NCBI GenBank assembly: GCA_010672825.2
Contig: JAAHFU020000001.1
Span: 1,054,001-1,118,000 of the forward strand
Length of the DNA stretch: 64,000 bases
From: Leptolyngbya sp. SIO1E4
Lineage (GTDB): Bacteria; Cyanobacteriota; Cyanobacteriia; Phormidesmidales; Phormidesmidaceae
Reading direction: 5' to 3'
Shown: positions 17,361-26,190 of the stretch, in pieces
How positions within the stretch are numbered: position 1 is the first letter of the stretch
Layout: each line of letters opens with the position of its first letter
Notes under the pieces: generated by a model
Told to the model about the DNA's origin: nothing
What the model saw: only the letters and a program-made list of their open reading frames with translations
Database searches by the model: none
Program-made: the position numbers and the translations under genes

Positions 17361-18383
17361 CTATCGAAGCAAATCGCGGGTTTGTTCCACTTCACCATGG
17401 GCCTTGAGCAGAGCCGCAATCTTTTTGCGCACCATGATGCCTGGCTTATCGGTAAACATGTGTTGCTCTTTACCCATAGCTAGCGGCACATCGTAATCCG
17501 TGGATTCTAAAATACGCTTGTCTTCCAGGGTGACCTGGCGATCGAAGGCAATGACCTCACTGCTAGGAGTCTCTGCCTCAGTATCGTTGCGCACGCAGAA
17601 CTGCACCATTTGTGAGGTGCCATCATCAATCGGCGTCATGGTGTTGACGATAATGTGCTCCAGGCCATTGGGATAAGCAATTTTGAGTTTGACGGTGAAG
17701 GGTAAAAACCAGTCCATCTCCAGGGTACGGACGGTTTCGTTGGAATCCATTTTGAGGTTCTTTTGCTGCAGGTCTGGGTTCACGACCCCCAACAATCCCC
17801 GGACACGGATGCCCCAGTCGGTACCTTCAATGTCTAACGCGTCCGGAACCGGGTGCTCCTCGCTGCCAAACGTAGAGGTATGGACAAAGGTTGGATGGGC
17901 CAAGTCCATTTCGTTTTCCATCACGCGCAGCCCGGCACAGCACCACGGCTCATAAAACTCTTGGATAACCCGATAGTCGGCAGCTGTCGCTTCTGCAATC
18001 TCGGGAATATCGGTAATGGGTTCTCCTAAACAGACCCAGGCATAACCATACTTTGCTTGACAGTGATAGGCATCAACTCGGTAGCACTCTGGAATAGTGT
18101 CTCCCTCTTTTAGCTGGGGAACTCGCACGCAGGCCCCAGTTTCATTAAACTGCCAGCCATGGTAAGGGCAACAGAGACGCCCCTTTTCTACATGCCCCAA
18201 AGAGAGCTGAGCCGTCCGATGACAGCAGCGATCGCGCACCGCCGCCGGAGTTCCCGCCTCCGTCAGCCACAACACAATAGGCTGCCCTAGCAGGGTAAAC
18301 GCTTGCGGCGTCTCCCCCAACAGATGCATTGGAATAACGGGATACCAGAATCTTTGGAATACCGGTTGTTGGGTCACTAGCAT
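17361..18383 (-). CDS. Rieske [2Fe-2S] non-heme iron oxygenase, PAO/Lls1-like
   Basis: The 340-residue protein carries a Rieske cluster motif CCHRTAQLSLG ... CCPYHGW (residues ~53-77; CxH and CxxH ligands). Its mononuclear-iron site is in ENEMDLAHPTFVH (~155-168; Asp and two His). This layout matches cyanobacterial relatives of pheophorbide a oxygenase, chlorophyllide a oxygenase and Lls1/Tic55, which oxidise tetrapyrroles or related ring compounds. Unlike the plant proteins it lacks a transit peptide and the C-terminal membrane helices, so it is probably soluble. Electron donors are not encoded nearby. The specific substrate is unknown. Confidence 0.8.
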   Translation of the reverse strand: MLVTQQPVFQRFWYPVIPMHLLGETPQAFTLLGQPIVLWLTEAGTPAAVRDRCCHRTAQLSLGHVEKGRLCCPYHGWQFNETGACVRVPQLKEGDTIPECYRVDAYHCQAKYGYAWVCLGEPITDIPEIAEATAADYRVIQEFYEPWCCAGLRVMENEMDLAHPTFVHTSTFGSEEHPVPDALDIEGTDWGIRVRGLLGVVNPDLQQKNLKMDSNETVRTLEMDWFLPFTVKLKIAYPNGLEHIIVNTMTPIDDGTSQMVQFCVRNDTEAETPSSEVIAFDRQVTLEDKRILESTDYDVPLAMGKEQHMFTDKPGIMVRKKIAALLKAHGEVEQTRDLLR

Positions 18384-18500
18384 AGGCAGTGCTGTTGCGA
18401 ATACAAAGGTAAAGACGCTGCATTGTGGCGTAGTTTAGGACTGATTTCTGTGTCTTGAGGGCACACCTTACATTTTTTTAGACTCCCAAGCAGGGCTTCC

Positions 18501-18552
18501 AACCCTATCCCCCACATACCCTATACCCTAAACCCTATCCCCCAGACCCTAT
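18501..18552. repeat. Low-complexity CCCTA-rich tract
   Basis: The stretch is built of degenerate ACCCTA/CCCCA units (aaccctatcccccacatacc, ataccctaaaccctatcccc). It resembles the core of the dispersed element but lacks its ends. It lies in the ~280-bp spacer between divergent Rieske oxygenase and MATE genes. Confidence 0.6.
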
Positions 18553-18700
18553 AACCTCTGTGGCAACGTCATTCCCTTGGCCGACAGGAACAACCGCGAT
18601 CGCCCTTGCGATAGCTTTTTACAGGATGCCTATCCTAGACTGTCGGGTGGAGACATCGGCAACCGCTGGCTAACAACTAACCACTATCGGCTAATACTTT

Positions 18701-20077
18701 ATGAAACGAAGATTGACTGAAGGCCCCGTGGGCTCCCAGCTCATTAAGCTCACGCTGCCGATGGTGTGGGGTGTATTTGCCATCATTGCATTCAACCTGG
18801 TGGATACCTATTTTGTCGGTCAGCTGGGTACCGCGCAGCTGGCTGCCATGAGCTTTACGTTCCCGGTAGTGATGACCCTGGGCAGCTTGGCAATGGGGCT
18901 GGGTATCGGCGCGTCGTCAGTGATTGCTCGGGCGATCGGCGAAGGCGATATGCGCCGGGTGCAGCGCTTTACCACCAATAGCCTGACGCTGGCCCTGACA
19001 GCGGTCATCCTGTTTGTGTCTTTAGGGCTCGTGACTATCGACCCCCTCTTTCAGGCACTGGGGGCAGGGCCAGAGGTGATGCCGTTTATACGAGACTACA
19101 TGCAGATTTGGTATTTCGGCATGGTGTTTTTGGTGGTGCCGATGGTGGGCAATAGCGCTATCCGGGCAGCAGGCAACACCCTCACGCCCAGCATCATCAT
19201 GACCCTGGCAGCCGCTACCAATATCATCCTCGACCCCCTCCTGATTACAGGAGCCTGGGGATTTCCGCGCCTAGAGCTACAGGGGGCGGCCCTGGCCACG
19301 GTTATTGCTCGGGCCACCACGCTGGTGGCAGCGCTGCTTGTCCTGCGCTTTAAGGAAAATCTGCTCTCGACACAACTCCCCGATCTGGAAGAAACCCTCT
19401 GGTGTTGGCGAGACATTTTGACGGTGGGCTTACCCGCCGCTGCCGCCAGCATGATTACCCCCATCTCCATTGGGGTGATCACCAGTTTATTAGCCGTCCA
19501 TGGAGCGGCAGCAGTGGCGGGGTTTGGGGTCGCTTCCCGCATAGAATCATTTGCGCTGATTACAGTCATGGCTCTGTCGGCCAGCATTGGCCCGTTTGTG
19601 GGTCAAAACTGGGGAGCACAGCAATTTGGCCGAGTTCGGCTGGCACTGCGCCAGAGCTTTCTGTTTTGCATGGGTTGGGGCCTGTTGATGGCCGTTGCGT
19701 TGGGGGTGGGCGCGCGATCGCTCTCGGCCCTGTTCAATCAAGACCCAGCCGTGCTAGCCGTCGCCACACAATACCTTTGGTTGGTGCCCATTAGCTATGG
19801 CACAGCGGGCATTATCCAGGTCGCCAGCTCTGCGTTTAACGCTATGGGCAAACCGATACCTTCAATCGTCATGACCACTGCCCGTATGTTTGTCCTCTAT
19901 ATTCCGCTGGCCTATCTGGGCAGCAGAGTCGCGGGGCCAACCGGTATTTTTATCGCTGCCCTAGTGTCAAATCTAGTCGTGGGGTTGGGCGCTTACGGGT
20001 GGAATCGGCGAGCCTGTCACCGTCCCCCTGCCGTGGAACCCACTCAGCCAAAGGTGCTGCATTCTCCCCACACGTGA
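18701..20077 (+). CDS. MATE-family efflux transporter
   Basis: The 458-residue protein has twelve hydrophobic segments in two six-helix halves, as expected for MATE/MOP exporters. The start is typical: LIKLTLPMVWGVFAIIAFNL followed by VDTYFVGQLGTAQLAAMSF (~residues 30-50), and the second half repeats the pattern (GVASRIESFALITVMALSAS, GPFVGQNWGAQ at ~300). MATE proteins expel cationic organic compounds using Na+ or H+ gradients. The Asp in VDTYFVGQ corresponds to a conserved acidic residue of the family. No regulator is adjacent, and the substrate is unknown. Confidence 0.88.
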   Translation: MKRRLTEGPVGSQLIKLTLPMVWGVFAIIAFNLVDTYFVGQLGTAQLAAMSFTFPVVMTLGSLAMGLGIGASSVIARAIGEGDMRRVQRFTTNSLTLALTAVILFVSLGLVTIDPLFQALGAGPEVMPFIRDYMQIWYFGMVFLVVPMVGNSAIRAAGNTLTPSIIMTLAAATNIILDPLLITGAWGFPRLELQGAALATVIARATTLVAALLVLRFKENLLSTQLPDLEETLWCWRDILTVGLPAAAASMITPISIGVITSLLAVHGAAAVAGFGVASRIESFALITVMALSASIGPFVGQNWGAQQFGRVRLALRQSFLFCMGWGLLMAVALGVGARSLSALFNQDPAVLAVATQYLWLVPISYGTAGIIQVASSAFNAMGKPIPSIVMTTARMFVLYIPLAYLGSRVAGPTGIFIAALVSNLVVGLGAYGWNRRACHRPPAVEPTQPKVLHSPHT

Positions 20078-20119
20078 AAAGAGACATCTCCTTTCTAATC
20101 AGGGACCTTAACCCCGCGA

Positions 20120-22033
20120 TTACTGACCGTCTTGGAGTTGTGAAATCTGGTATAGTGCGTCTTCATAGCATCCGGTGCGGCCTAATTCTAGGCACAGCTG
20201 CGATGCTTGACGAAAATCGGCCAGGGCCTCTGATCGATTGCCCTTTTTAGCTTGCAGAAGCCCCCGGTTATAGAAGGCAAAGACATAGTCGGGGGCAATC
20301 GCGATCGCCCTTGAGAAATCTTCCAGAGCCCCCGACACATCATCCATATCTTGACGGGTGAGCCCGCGATTGTAGTAGGGGTCAGGACTGTCCGGTTCAA
20401 TTTGGATGGCAATGTTGTAATCTTGCAGCGACCCTTGCAGATCGCCTAACCGTCGCCTGACAAGACCTCGGTTTTGATAGGCCAAACCATGATTAGGGCG
20501 CAAGTTAATCGCGGCAGAACAGTCCTCTATCGCCAAAATTTGCTCCCCTAGATTTGACTGCGATAAACAACGGTTTAAGTAGGCTGCCGCTCGCAGTGCC
20601 GTGGCCGGTTTCAGATCAATGGCTCGGGTATAGTCTTCTACAGCACCTTGGTCATCTCCCCAGTCAGCACGCGCACTCCCCCGATTAATATACGCTTGGG
20701 TAAATGTAGAATCTTGCTCGATAGCCACGGTGTAATCTTTAATCGCCCCTTGGATATCTCCCACCGCAAACCGAAAATTACCACGCGTGTAGGCAAAGGT
20801 AGGGTTTTCAGGAGACGTTTCGAGTGCCTGAGTAATGTCGGCTAAGGCCGCCTCTGTATTGCCAGATTGAAAATAAAGCTGGCTCCGGCCAGCTAGCCCT
20901 TGGGCATTTTCGGGGTTAAGCTCCAGGGCACGACTATACAGCGCGATCGCCCTTTCCGAATCATTAGCCTGTGCAGCGGCTTCAGCATTCCGCACACGCT
21001 GGGCCGATAACAGCCGTTGCGGCACTCTTAAAATTAGCACTCCAGCCACCAGCGCCACCAAAGCTAGCCCGGCGCCCCCCAACACCTTCCACGGTATCCG
21101 TTTCTTGGGCTGCAAGGTGGTTTCGGGTACCGAGATCTCAGTTGTCAGTAACGGCGTTTCTTCAGAGATGCTGGCAGCAGATTGTGGCTCTCTCAGACGC
21201 TCTAAGTCAGCCAGAATTTCTGTAGCCTTCTGATATCGACGATCAGGGTCTGGGTGCACCATCCGAGCCAATAGACTGGCCGTGGTGATTCCCAAGTTGG
21301 GAATGCCCTGCAGCAAAGCCGTCATTTCTTGATAAAACCTGGGACTTTCCGCATGGGGGCACTCCTCAGCAGGTAGCCCAGTGAGGGCCTGAATAGCAAA
21401 CAGGCCCAACGCATAGTGATCGCTGCAAAATCGGGATTCACCTTTATGCTGCTCGGGCGCCGTATAAATCTGGTTTTCACGGGACGTTTGAGCCATCCAT
21501 TGAGCGGGGTCTTTACTCGTGACCTCTAAGCTAATATTTTTGATGGATCCAAAATCCAACAGCACCAAGCGATTATCTGTTTGATGGCGAATGATTTTAG
21601 AAGGTCTCAGGTTACCGTGAACGACGCCATGTTCCTGAGCAAATGCCAACACTTTAAGAGCCTCCCTGAGAAGGCTGAGAACCAGAGTTTCTGGCAGGGG
21701 TTTACCCGCAATCAAGTCACTTTGCAGCGATCGCCCAGGAATAAACTCTTGTACTAAGTAGAAATTATGATCCGCAGCAAAGGAGGAAAAGATACTGGGA
21801 ATTTGTTTGTGTTGCCCGATCACCTCTAAGACTTCTACTTTTTTTTGCAGCAGCCTCAGAATAAATTTGAGCGTCATGGGATTGCGCGTTGGCAATTGCA
21901 GCTGCCGAACCACACATTTTGGATGCCCCGGATAGTGAACATCTGCCACGAGTAACGTCTGGCTAGCCTCGTTCGCACCGAGCACCTGGATAAATTGATA
22001 TCGCCCCCCGAGGAGCCTGTTAACAGCAGACAT
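20120..22033 (-). CDS. Membrane-anchored kinase-like protein with TPR repeats (likely pseudokinase)
   Basis: Using Met at 22033, the protein has 637 residues. A Ser/Thr-kinase fold covers residues ~10-270, a transmembrane helix lies near ~320-340 (VLGGAGLALVALVAGVLILR), and about seven TPR motifs fill the outer C-terminal half. Key catalytic residues are changed: the VAIK lysine is Arg43 (CVVRQLQ), and the HRD catalytic loop reads H139-G-N-L-R-P-S-K146, so Asp is Asn and the Mg-binding Asn is Lys. The glycine loop (LGANEASQ) is also poor. DFG is retained (160-162). I infer weak or no phosphotransfer and a scaffold/sensor role. An upstream ATG at 22078 would add 15 residues but does not fit the usual family start near RYQ. 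Confidence 0.85.
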   Translation of the reverse strand: MSAVNRLLGGRYQFIQVLGANEASQTLLVADVHYPGHPKCVVRQLQLPTRNPMTLKFILRLLQKKVEVLEVIGQHKQIPSIFSSFAADHNFYLVQEFIPGRSLQSDLIAGKPLPETLVLSLLREALKVLAFAQEHGVVHGNLRPSKIIRHQTDNRLVLLDFGSIKNISLEVTSKDPAQWMAQTSRENQIYTAPEQHKGESRFCSDHYALGLFAIQALTGLPAEECPHAESPRFYQEMTALLQGIPNLGITTASLLARMVHPDPDRRYQKATEILADLERLREPQSAASISEETPLLTTEISVPETTLQPKKRIPWKVLGGAGLALVALVAGVLILRVPQRLLSAQRVRNAEAAAQANDSERAIALYSRALELNPENAQGLAGRSQLYFQSGNTEAALADITQALETSPENPTFAYTRGNFRFAVGDIQGAIKDYTVAIEQDSTFTQAYINRGSARADWGDDQGAVEDYTRAIDLKPATALRAAAYLNRCLSQSNLGEQILAIEDCSAAINLRPNHGLAYQNRGLVRRRLGDLQGSLQDYNIAIQIEPDSPDPYYNRGLTRQDMDDVSGALEDFSRAIAIAPDYVFAFYNRGLLQAKKGNRSEALADFRQASQLCLELGRTGCYEDALYQISQLQDGQ

Positions 22034-22066
22034 ATGGCAGATGAATCCCTTTGGCAGATGAGTCCC

Positions 22067-22102
22067 TATTGAGGTCAAATAGCTTAGGCTCTGACCTCAA
22101 TA
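22067..22102. promoter_or_regulatory. 11-bp inverted repeat upstream of the kinase-TPR gene
   Basis: tattgaggtca (22067-22077) is matched by its exact complement tgacctcaata (22092-22102) with a 14-bp spacer. It lies 34-69 bp upstream of the preferred start of the leftward kinase gene and ~160 bp from the rightward TenA-like gene. It could be an operator or a 5' leader hairpin. Confidence 0.45.
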
Positions 22103-22263
22103 GAGCATTTTGGCAAAAGTCGGGTATCTCTGATCTGCTCTAGAGTACCCATCCGATACCCGATCCTTCTGTCAACTTGATTTAAAGCCTGTGCAATGTC
22201 GAGGGTGAAATCTCCTATTCTGAGCAGGGGTCGTACAAATTATTCGCTTTGTAATGGAATGCT

Positions 22264-22887
22264 ATGGCACTGACTTGCGCACAATTACTGACTTCTTACC
22301 ATGCTGAGTGGCAAGACGCTACCGTTCATCCATTTTTAACTCAGTGCAAAGAGGCCACTATCAGCCCGCTGCAGTTTAATACCTGGCTCGTTCAGGATGC
22401 CTTATTTGTGACAGAGTTCACCCGGTTTGTAGGACGGACATTGGCGGCAGCCCCGGCAACACATTTTGATGCCCTGCTGAGTGGTTTAGGGGCTCTCCAG
22501 GATGAGCTTAGATGGTTTCACGAGAAGGCCGCTGAGCGATCGCTCAATCTAGCCACCCCCCGTCAACTCACCTGTCAGATCTATTGCGACTTTATGGGCA
22601 ATCAGGTGAACACGCCCTATCCAGTACAGGCGATCGCCCTGTGGGCCATTGAATTTGCTTACAACCAAGGCTGGCAACTCCCAGGGGAAATGCCAGCTCC
22701 TTACACCGAATTTGCAGAGCGCTGGGGCAACCCTGGCTTTACAGACTATGTGCAGGTACTTGCCAACCAAGCCGATGAAGCCCTAGAGACTGCATCTGCC
22801 GAGATTCAACATCAGGCCGAAGCCACCTTTTTACGCGTCGCAGCCTTAGAAAAAGACTTTTGGCAAATGGCTTACGACGCTGAGTAG
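22264..22887 (+). CDS. TenA/THI-4-family protein
   Basis: The 207-residue all-helical protein matches the TenA/PQQC fold: an N-terminal helix SYHAEWQDATVHPFLTQC (~residues 10-28), FNTWLVQDALFVTEFTRFVG (~38-57) and the late WAIEFAYNQGW (~138-148) and FTDYVQVLANQADEALE (~170-186). TenA enzymes hydrolyse thiamin breakdown pyrimidines (aminopyrimidine salvage); other family members have different roles. The Phe/Trp-rich active-site pocket and the late Glu are compatible with a salvage enzyme. No thiamin genes are adjacent and no TPP riboswitch consensus was seen upstream. Confidence 0.8.
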   Translation: MALTCAQLLTSYHAEWQDATVHPFLTQCKEATISPLQFNTWLVQDALFVTEFTRFVGRTLAAAPATHFDALLSGLGALQDELRWFHEKAAERSLNLATPRQLTCQIYCDFMGNQVNTPYPVQAIALWAIEFAYNQGWQLPGEMPAPYTEFAERWGNPGFTDYVQVLANQADEALETASAEIQHQAEATFLRVAALEKDFWQMAYDAE

Positions 22888-23008
22888 AGACGGGTAGCCG
22901 AAAAGCAAGCTCCTATATCTTGTATTTTTATTTCATAATAGTGAGCGTCTTGCGGTAGCCTAGCCACAATTGGCTCCGTTACTTGATTCCAGCACGGTGA
23001 GTGAGCGT

Positions 23009-23428
23009 ATGTCTGTTCCCCAGCCCCGGTTTAGTCATGTTCCGCCCAAGGGCGTGCGATCCCGCAGCAGGCTACAACCCAAACGTTCTCAACGGTCATC
23101 CTCTAGAATCACCCAGATCCGTAAGCTGGGCTGGGAAATGACGGGGCGCCTAACTGTCAACGTAGCAATGAGCTTGGTGGCTTTAGCAACCCTGGTCAGA
23201 CTGATTCCCTACTACCAAACCCAACGGCAGGTGCTTCACGATATGGAAACCTCGGTTGAAACTGCCACCCGAGAGACCAAACGTTTACGCGCAGATTTTA
23301 GCCGCTATTTTGACCCCACTCAAACCAGTCAGATCATCCAAGAGAGTGGTGCCCGCCAGTCTGAGCAACATATCCCCATCGTCTTAGTGGATCCGCTTTC
23401 TCCGCCAGCCGAGTCCACCCCTGAGTGA
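23009..23428 (+). CDS. Small single-pass membrane protein with coiled coil
   Basis: From ATG 23009 the product has 139 residues. It comprises a basic cytoplasmic tail (Arg/Lys/Ser-rich, ~1-45), one hydrophobic helix (~50-70, NVAMSLVALATLVRLIPYY) and a heptad-rich outer helix (~75-100, VLHDMETSVETATRETKRLR). This is the architecture of FtsL/FtsB/DivIC divisome proteins, but sequence identity with them is not evident and the call stays structural. It looks like a conserved cyanobacterial hypothetical. TTG at 22970 and GTG at 22997 are alternative starts in frame. Confidence 0.65.
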   Translation: MSVPQPRFSHVPPKGVRSRSRLQPKRSQRSSSRITQIRKLGWEMTGRLTVNVAMSLVALATLVRLIPYYQTQRQVLHDMETSVETATRETKRLRADFSRYFDPTQTSQIIQESGARQSEQHIPIVLVDPLSPPAESTPE

Positions 23429-23462
23429 AACTGAACAACATGGTTATGGGCGGTAGCGAACC

Positions 23463-25373
23463 CTAAAAGGGATAAACCAAGGGTGCAATCACAACGGTCA
23501 TCGCCCAAAACAAAAGGTTGAGAGGAATCCCAATACGCGCGAAGTCGGTGAATTTATAGCCCCCTGGCCCATAAACCATCAGGTTGGTTTGGTAGCCAAT
23601 CGGGGTCGAGAAACTCGCAGAAGCTCCAATCATAATGGCAATCACGAAGGGCATAATGTTGACACCTAAGCTTTGGGCCACAGACAGGGCAACGGGAAAC
23701 ATCAGGGCCGCTGCGGCGTTATTAGTAATCAGCTCGGTTAACAGCATGGTGACGCCATAAACGACAGCCAATGCCAGCCAAGGATTATCCCCCGCAATGC
23801 CCAAGAAAGAGGCTGAGATCGCCCCAGCAGCCCCGGTAACCTGCATCGCCTGGCTGATCCCCAGTGCCGCTGCAATCACTAATAGTACCGACCATTCAAT
23901 GCTGCGAAGGGCTCGCACAGGGGCGCAGCATCCCGTTAGCAACATGATCATCGCTGCCAGCACCGCTGCTTTAAGCATGCTGAACCACCCAAACCCAGCT
24001 AATAGCACCATCAGCAGCAGCGCTCCGATGGCGATTGGGGCTTTTTCATGGCGTAGAGGTTCAGAATCTGGCAGACCGCTAACCAGATAAAAATCTCGAG
24101 ATACCCGCTGTCGTTCTAGAAATTTAGGATGGGTTTCCAACAATAAGGTATCTCCTGCCTGGAGACGAATATCCCCCACCTTCCCTTTAAGGCGTTCACC
24201 GTTACGCGCGACGGCCAGCACAACCGCATTATATTGAGTCCGGAACTGCCCTTCGCGGATAGTCTGCCCGACTAATGGGCAGGTATTCGAAACGACGGCT
24301 TCAATCAAACACCGCTCCGTCCGGGGGGTATCGAGCTTAAAAACTTGGTCTGTGGCTGGCTGCAACCCTCGGAGTCGGTGCAGGTCCAAAATCGAATCGA
24401 TGACGCCTACGAACACCAACTGGTCCTTTTCTTGCAGCACCTCTTGGGGGCCGACCGCCGGGATGACCTGTCGTCTCCGCACAATTTCGGCCAGGTACAA
24501 TCCAGGCAAATGGCGCAGTCCCGCCTGTTCTACAGTTTTATCTGCTAACGGGCTGCGGGATGGAACAACCATTTCTAGGGTGTATTGCCGCACATCATCG
24601 CGATCGCCCACCACGGGTTTACGGACTGGCAGCAGCCAGCGCTGAGCCATAAAAAGAAAGACCAGCCCTGCGATCGCGCAAGGGAGCCCTACAGCTGTAA
24701 TGTCAAAGACTCCAAGACCTGGGTGGTCAGTCGCATCTACAAGCAGGCCACTCACGACTAAATTCGTACTGGTGCCAATCAGAGTACATAGCCCGCCAAA
24801 GATAGAGGCGTAACTCAAAGGAATCATCAGTTTGGAAGGGCTAATCCGCAGCTTACGACACCAGTCGCTAACCACAGGAATAAACATCGCCACCACCGGC
24901 GTGTTGTTTAAAAAGGCACTTAAAACCATGACTGGAGCTGTGAGGCGGATGAGCGCGATCGATCGCGCTTTAGGCAAGCCCAGAACCTGTTGCGAAATCC
25001 AGGCAAGCGCACCTGTCTGTTGCAGCCCAGTCACGACCACATACAGCACACCAACCGTCACCATACCATCGTTGCTGAAACCACTCAGGGCCTCAGGGGT
25101 AGACAAGATCCCACTGACAAATAGAACCGCTAGTGATCCAAGAAAAACAATTTCTGCGGGTAAAGACGTGACTGCGTTCAGAACAAACGCCATCGCAGTG
25201 ACGCCCAACGTTAACCACCCCTGCCAATCAAGAATGGCCAAAGGGGAATACATCACCATCCATTGCAGACCTGCAATCCCAAGGCTGACCAGTACCCCTA
25301 ACCCCAACAAGGCCCAAATTTGCCTGCGCCTTTGCCTGGCCCACCAATGCCGAAGCCCTTGCCCTGTCTGCAT
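23463..25373 (-). CDS. SLC13/DASS-type anion permease with RCK_C (TrkA-C) domains
   Basis: The 636-residue protein has an N-terminal membrane half (residues ~15-230), two cytoplasmic RCK_C domains (~250-330, ending QEVLQEKDQLVFVG, and ~345-430, with GDIRLQAGDTLLLETHP), and a C-terminal membrane half (~440-636). The SNT-type signatures are present: LNNTPVVAMFIP (~155), STNLVVSGLL (~205), ITNNAAAALMFP (~550) and PIGYQTNLMVYGPGGY (~595). This is the layout of cyanobacterial Na+/sulfate or dicarboxylate transporters such as the Synechocystis Sll0640 type. Sulfate is the likeliest substrate but is not proven. The RCK domains probably sense a nucleotide or ion. Confidence 0.85.
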   Translation of the reverse strand: MQTGQGLRHWWARQRRRQIWALLGLGVLVSLGIAGLQWMVMYSPLAILDWQGWLTLGVTAMAFVLNAVTSLPAEIVFLGSLAVLFVSGILSTPEALSGFSNDGMVTVGVLYVVVTGLQQTGALAWISQQVLGLPKARSIALIRLTAPVMVLSAFLNNTPVVAMFIPVVSDWCRKLRISPSKLMIPLSYASIFGGLCTLIGTSTNLVVSGLLVDATDHPGLGVFDITAVGLPCAIAGLVFLFMAQRWLLPVRKPVVGDRDDVRQYTLEMVVPSRSPLADKTVEQAGLRHLPGLYLAEIVRRRQVIPAVGPQEVLQEKDQLVFVGVIDSILDLHRLRGLQPATDQVFKLDTPRTERCLIEAVVSNTCPLVGQTIREGQFRTQYNAVVLAVARNGERLKGKVGDIRLQAGDTLLLETHPKFLERQRVSRDFYLVSGLPDSEPLRHEKAPIAIGALLLMVLLAGFGWFSMLKAAVLAAMIMLLTGCCAPVRALRSIEWSVLLVIAAALGISQAMQVTGAAGAISASFLGIAGDNPWLALAVVYGVTMLLTELITNNAAAALMFPVALSVAQSLGVNIMPFVIAIMIGASASFSTPIGYQTNLMVYGPGGYKFTDFARIGIPLNLLFWAMTVVIAPLVYPF

Positions 25374-25695
25374 AATTCGCCCACAATAAGCAGCTGATTA
25401 CGATTGTATTTCAATGCAAATGAACCCCGAATAAACTTCAATTCTGCTTGAATGAAGTTTTAATGAGCTTGTAGCTACGCGCTCTTTTGGGTGAACGGGG
25501 GCGTGTTTACGGCCAAAAAGGGGCTTAGTCCGGCAATCCGGGTATGAGTGCTCATTATCTTCACAAATGAGACATCTTTCCCCAGCAAGTGGTTCCCAAG
25601 CTTGCTATTCGCCTGCTTGAGGAAAATCTTTAACTCGTCAGCCAGGAGGGTACAGACATAGTGACCATGCCAAGCGATCGTGCCTGCCACCTTGC

Positions 25696-25792
25696 TGTAG
25701 CGGTTTGCATGTGGATACAGCACACCCTAGACCCCATACCCTAGGCCCAGTCTTGATCGAGAAGCACTGGATCCAACTGCACAAAGCTATAA
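25696..25792 (+). repeat. Dispersed ~97-bp element, copy 3 (diverged)
   Basis: It reads TGTAGCGGTTTGCATGTGGA, then ACACCCTAGACCCCATACCC, and ends AACTGCACAAAGCTATAA. It matches copies 1 and 2 along its full length but with many substitutions, so it is an older member. Confidence 0.85.
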
Positions 25793-26064
25793 GGCCATCA
25801 ACATCCTTGAAAAGCATCAAGCACAAAGCTCTGAACTGCATAAAAGCTTGTGAAGCCGGCAAAAAGGCCTCTACAGGATACCTGGAGGCCTCAGCGGGAA
25901 TATTACATCGAGTCCACGAAACAATTAAGCTTTGACAGAAGAATATTAAATGCTATATTAAGTGCTCAGTTATTATGCGAGATAGCACACAGTCAGAGCG
26001 CCAACACCTCAGGTATGGCGCTCAGCAGCGTCATAGCGGGGAAGGTCGCGAACAGAATTCATCA

Positions 26065-26190
26065 TCAAAAGATGCTGCGCTTGTTGTCACTTTCGGTGCG
26101 CTTAGCCCACCATAGCAAGCTGTAAACAGCGAATAAGTATCCGATCGCGAGTGCAAGAATCCAAGCGGTTGTAGGGATAGTTGAGATCAT
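26065..26190 (-). CDS. Possible 41-residue single-pass membrane protein
   Basis: The ATG at 26190 opens MISTIPTTAWILALAIGYL, continues FAVYSLLWWAKRTESDNKRS and ends at TGA 26065. One ~20-residue hydrophobic helix (residues ~8-29) ends with Trp-Trp-Ala-Lys-Arg, followed by a charged tail: a typical small inner-membrane or thylakoid subunit layout with positive-inside orientation of the C-terminus. The helix composition is far from random for this A+T-rich spacer. I do not recognise it as a named photosystem, cytochrome or NDH small subunit. There is no strong Shine-Dalgarno sequence. Confidence 0.5.
   Translation of the reverse strand: MISTIPTTAWILALAIGYLFAVYSLLWWAKRTESDNKRSIF

Noticed and set aside
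25475-25862. Minus-strand frames flanking repeat copy 3, considered as transposase remnants
   Set aside because: No DDE or other transposase motif is visible and one frame depends on repeat sequence.
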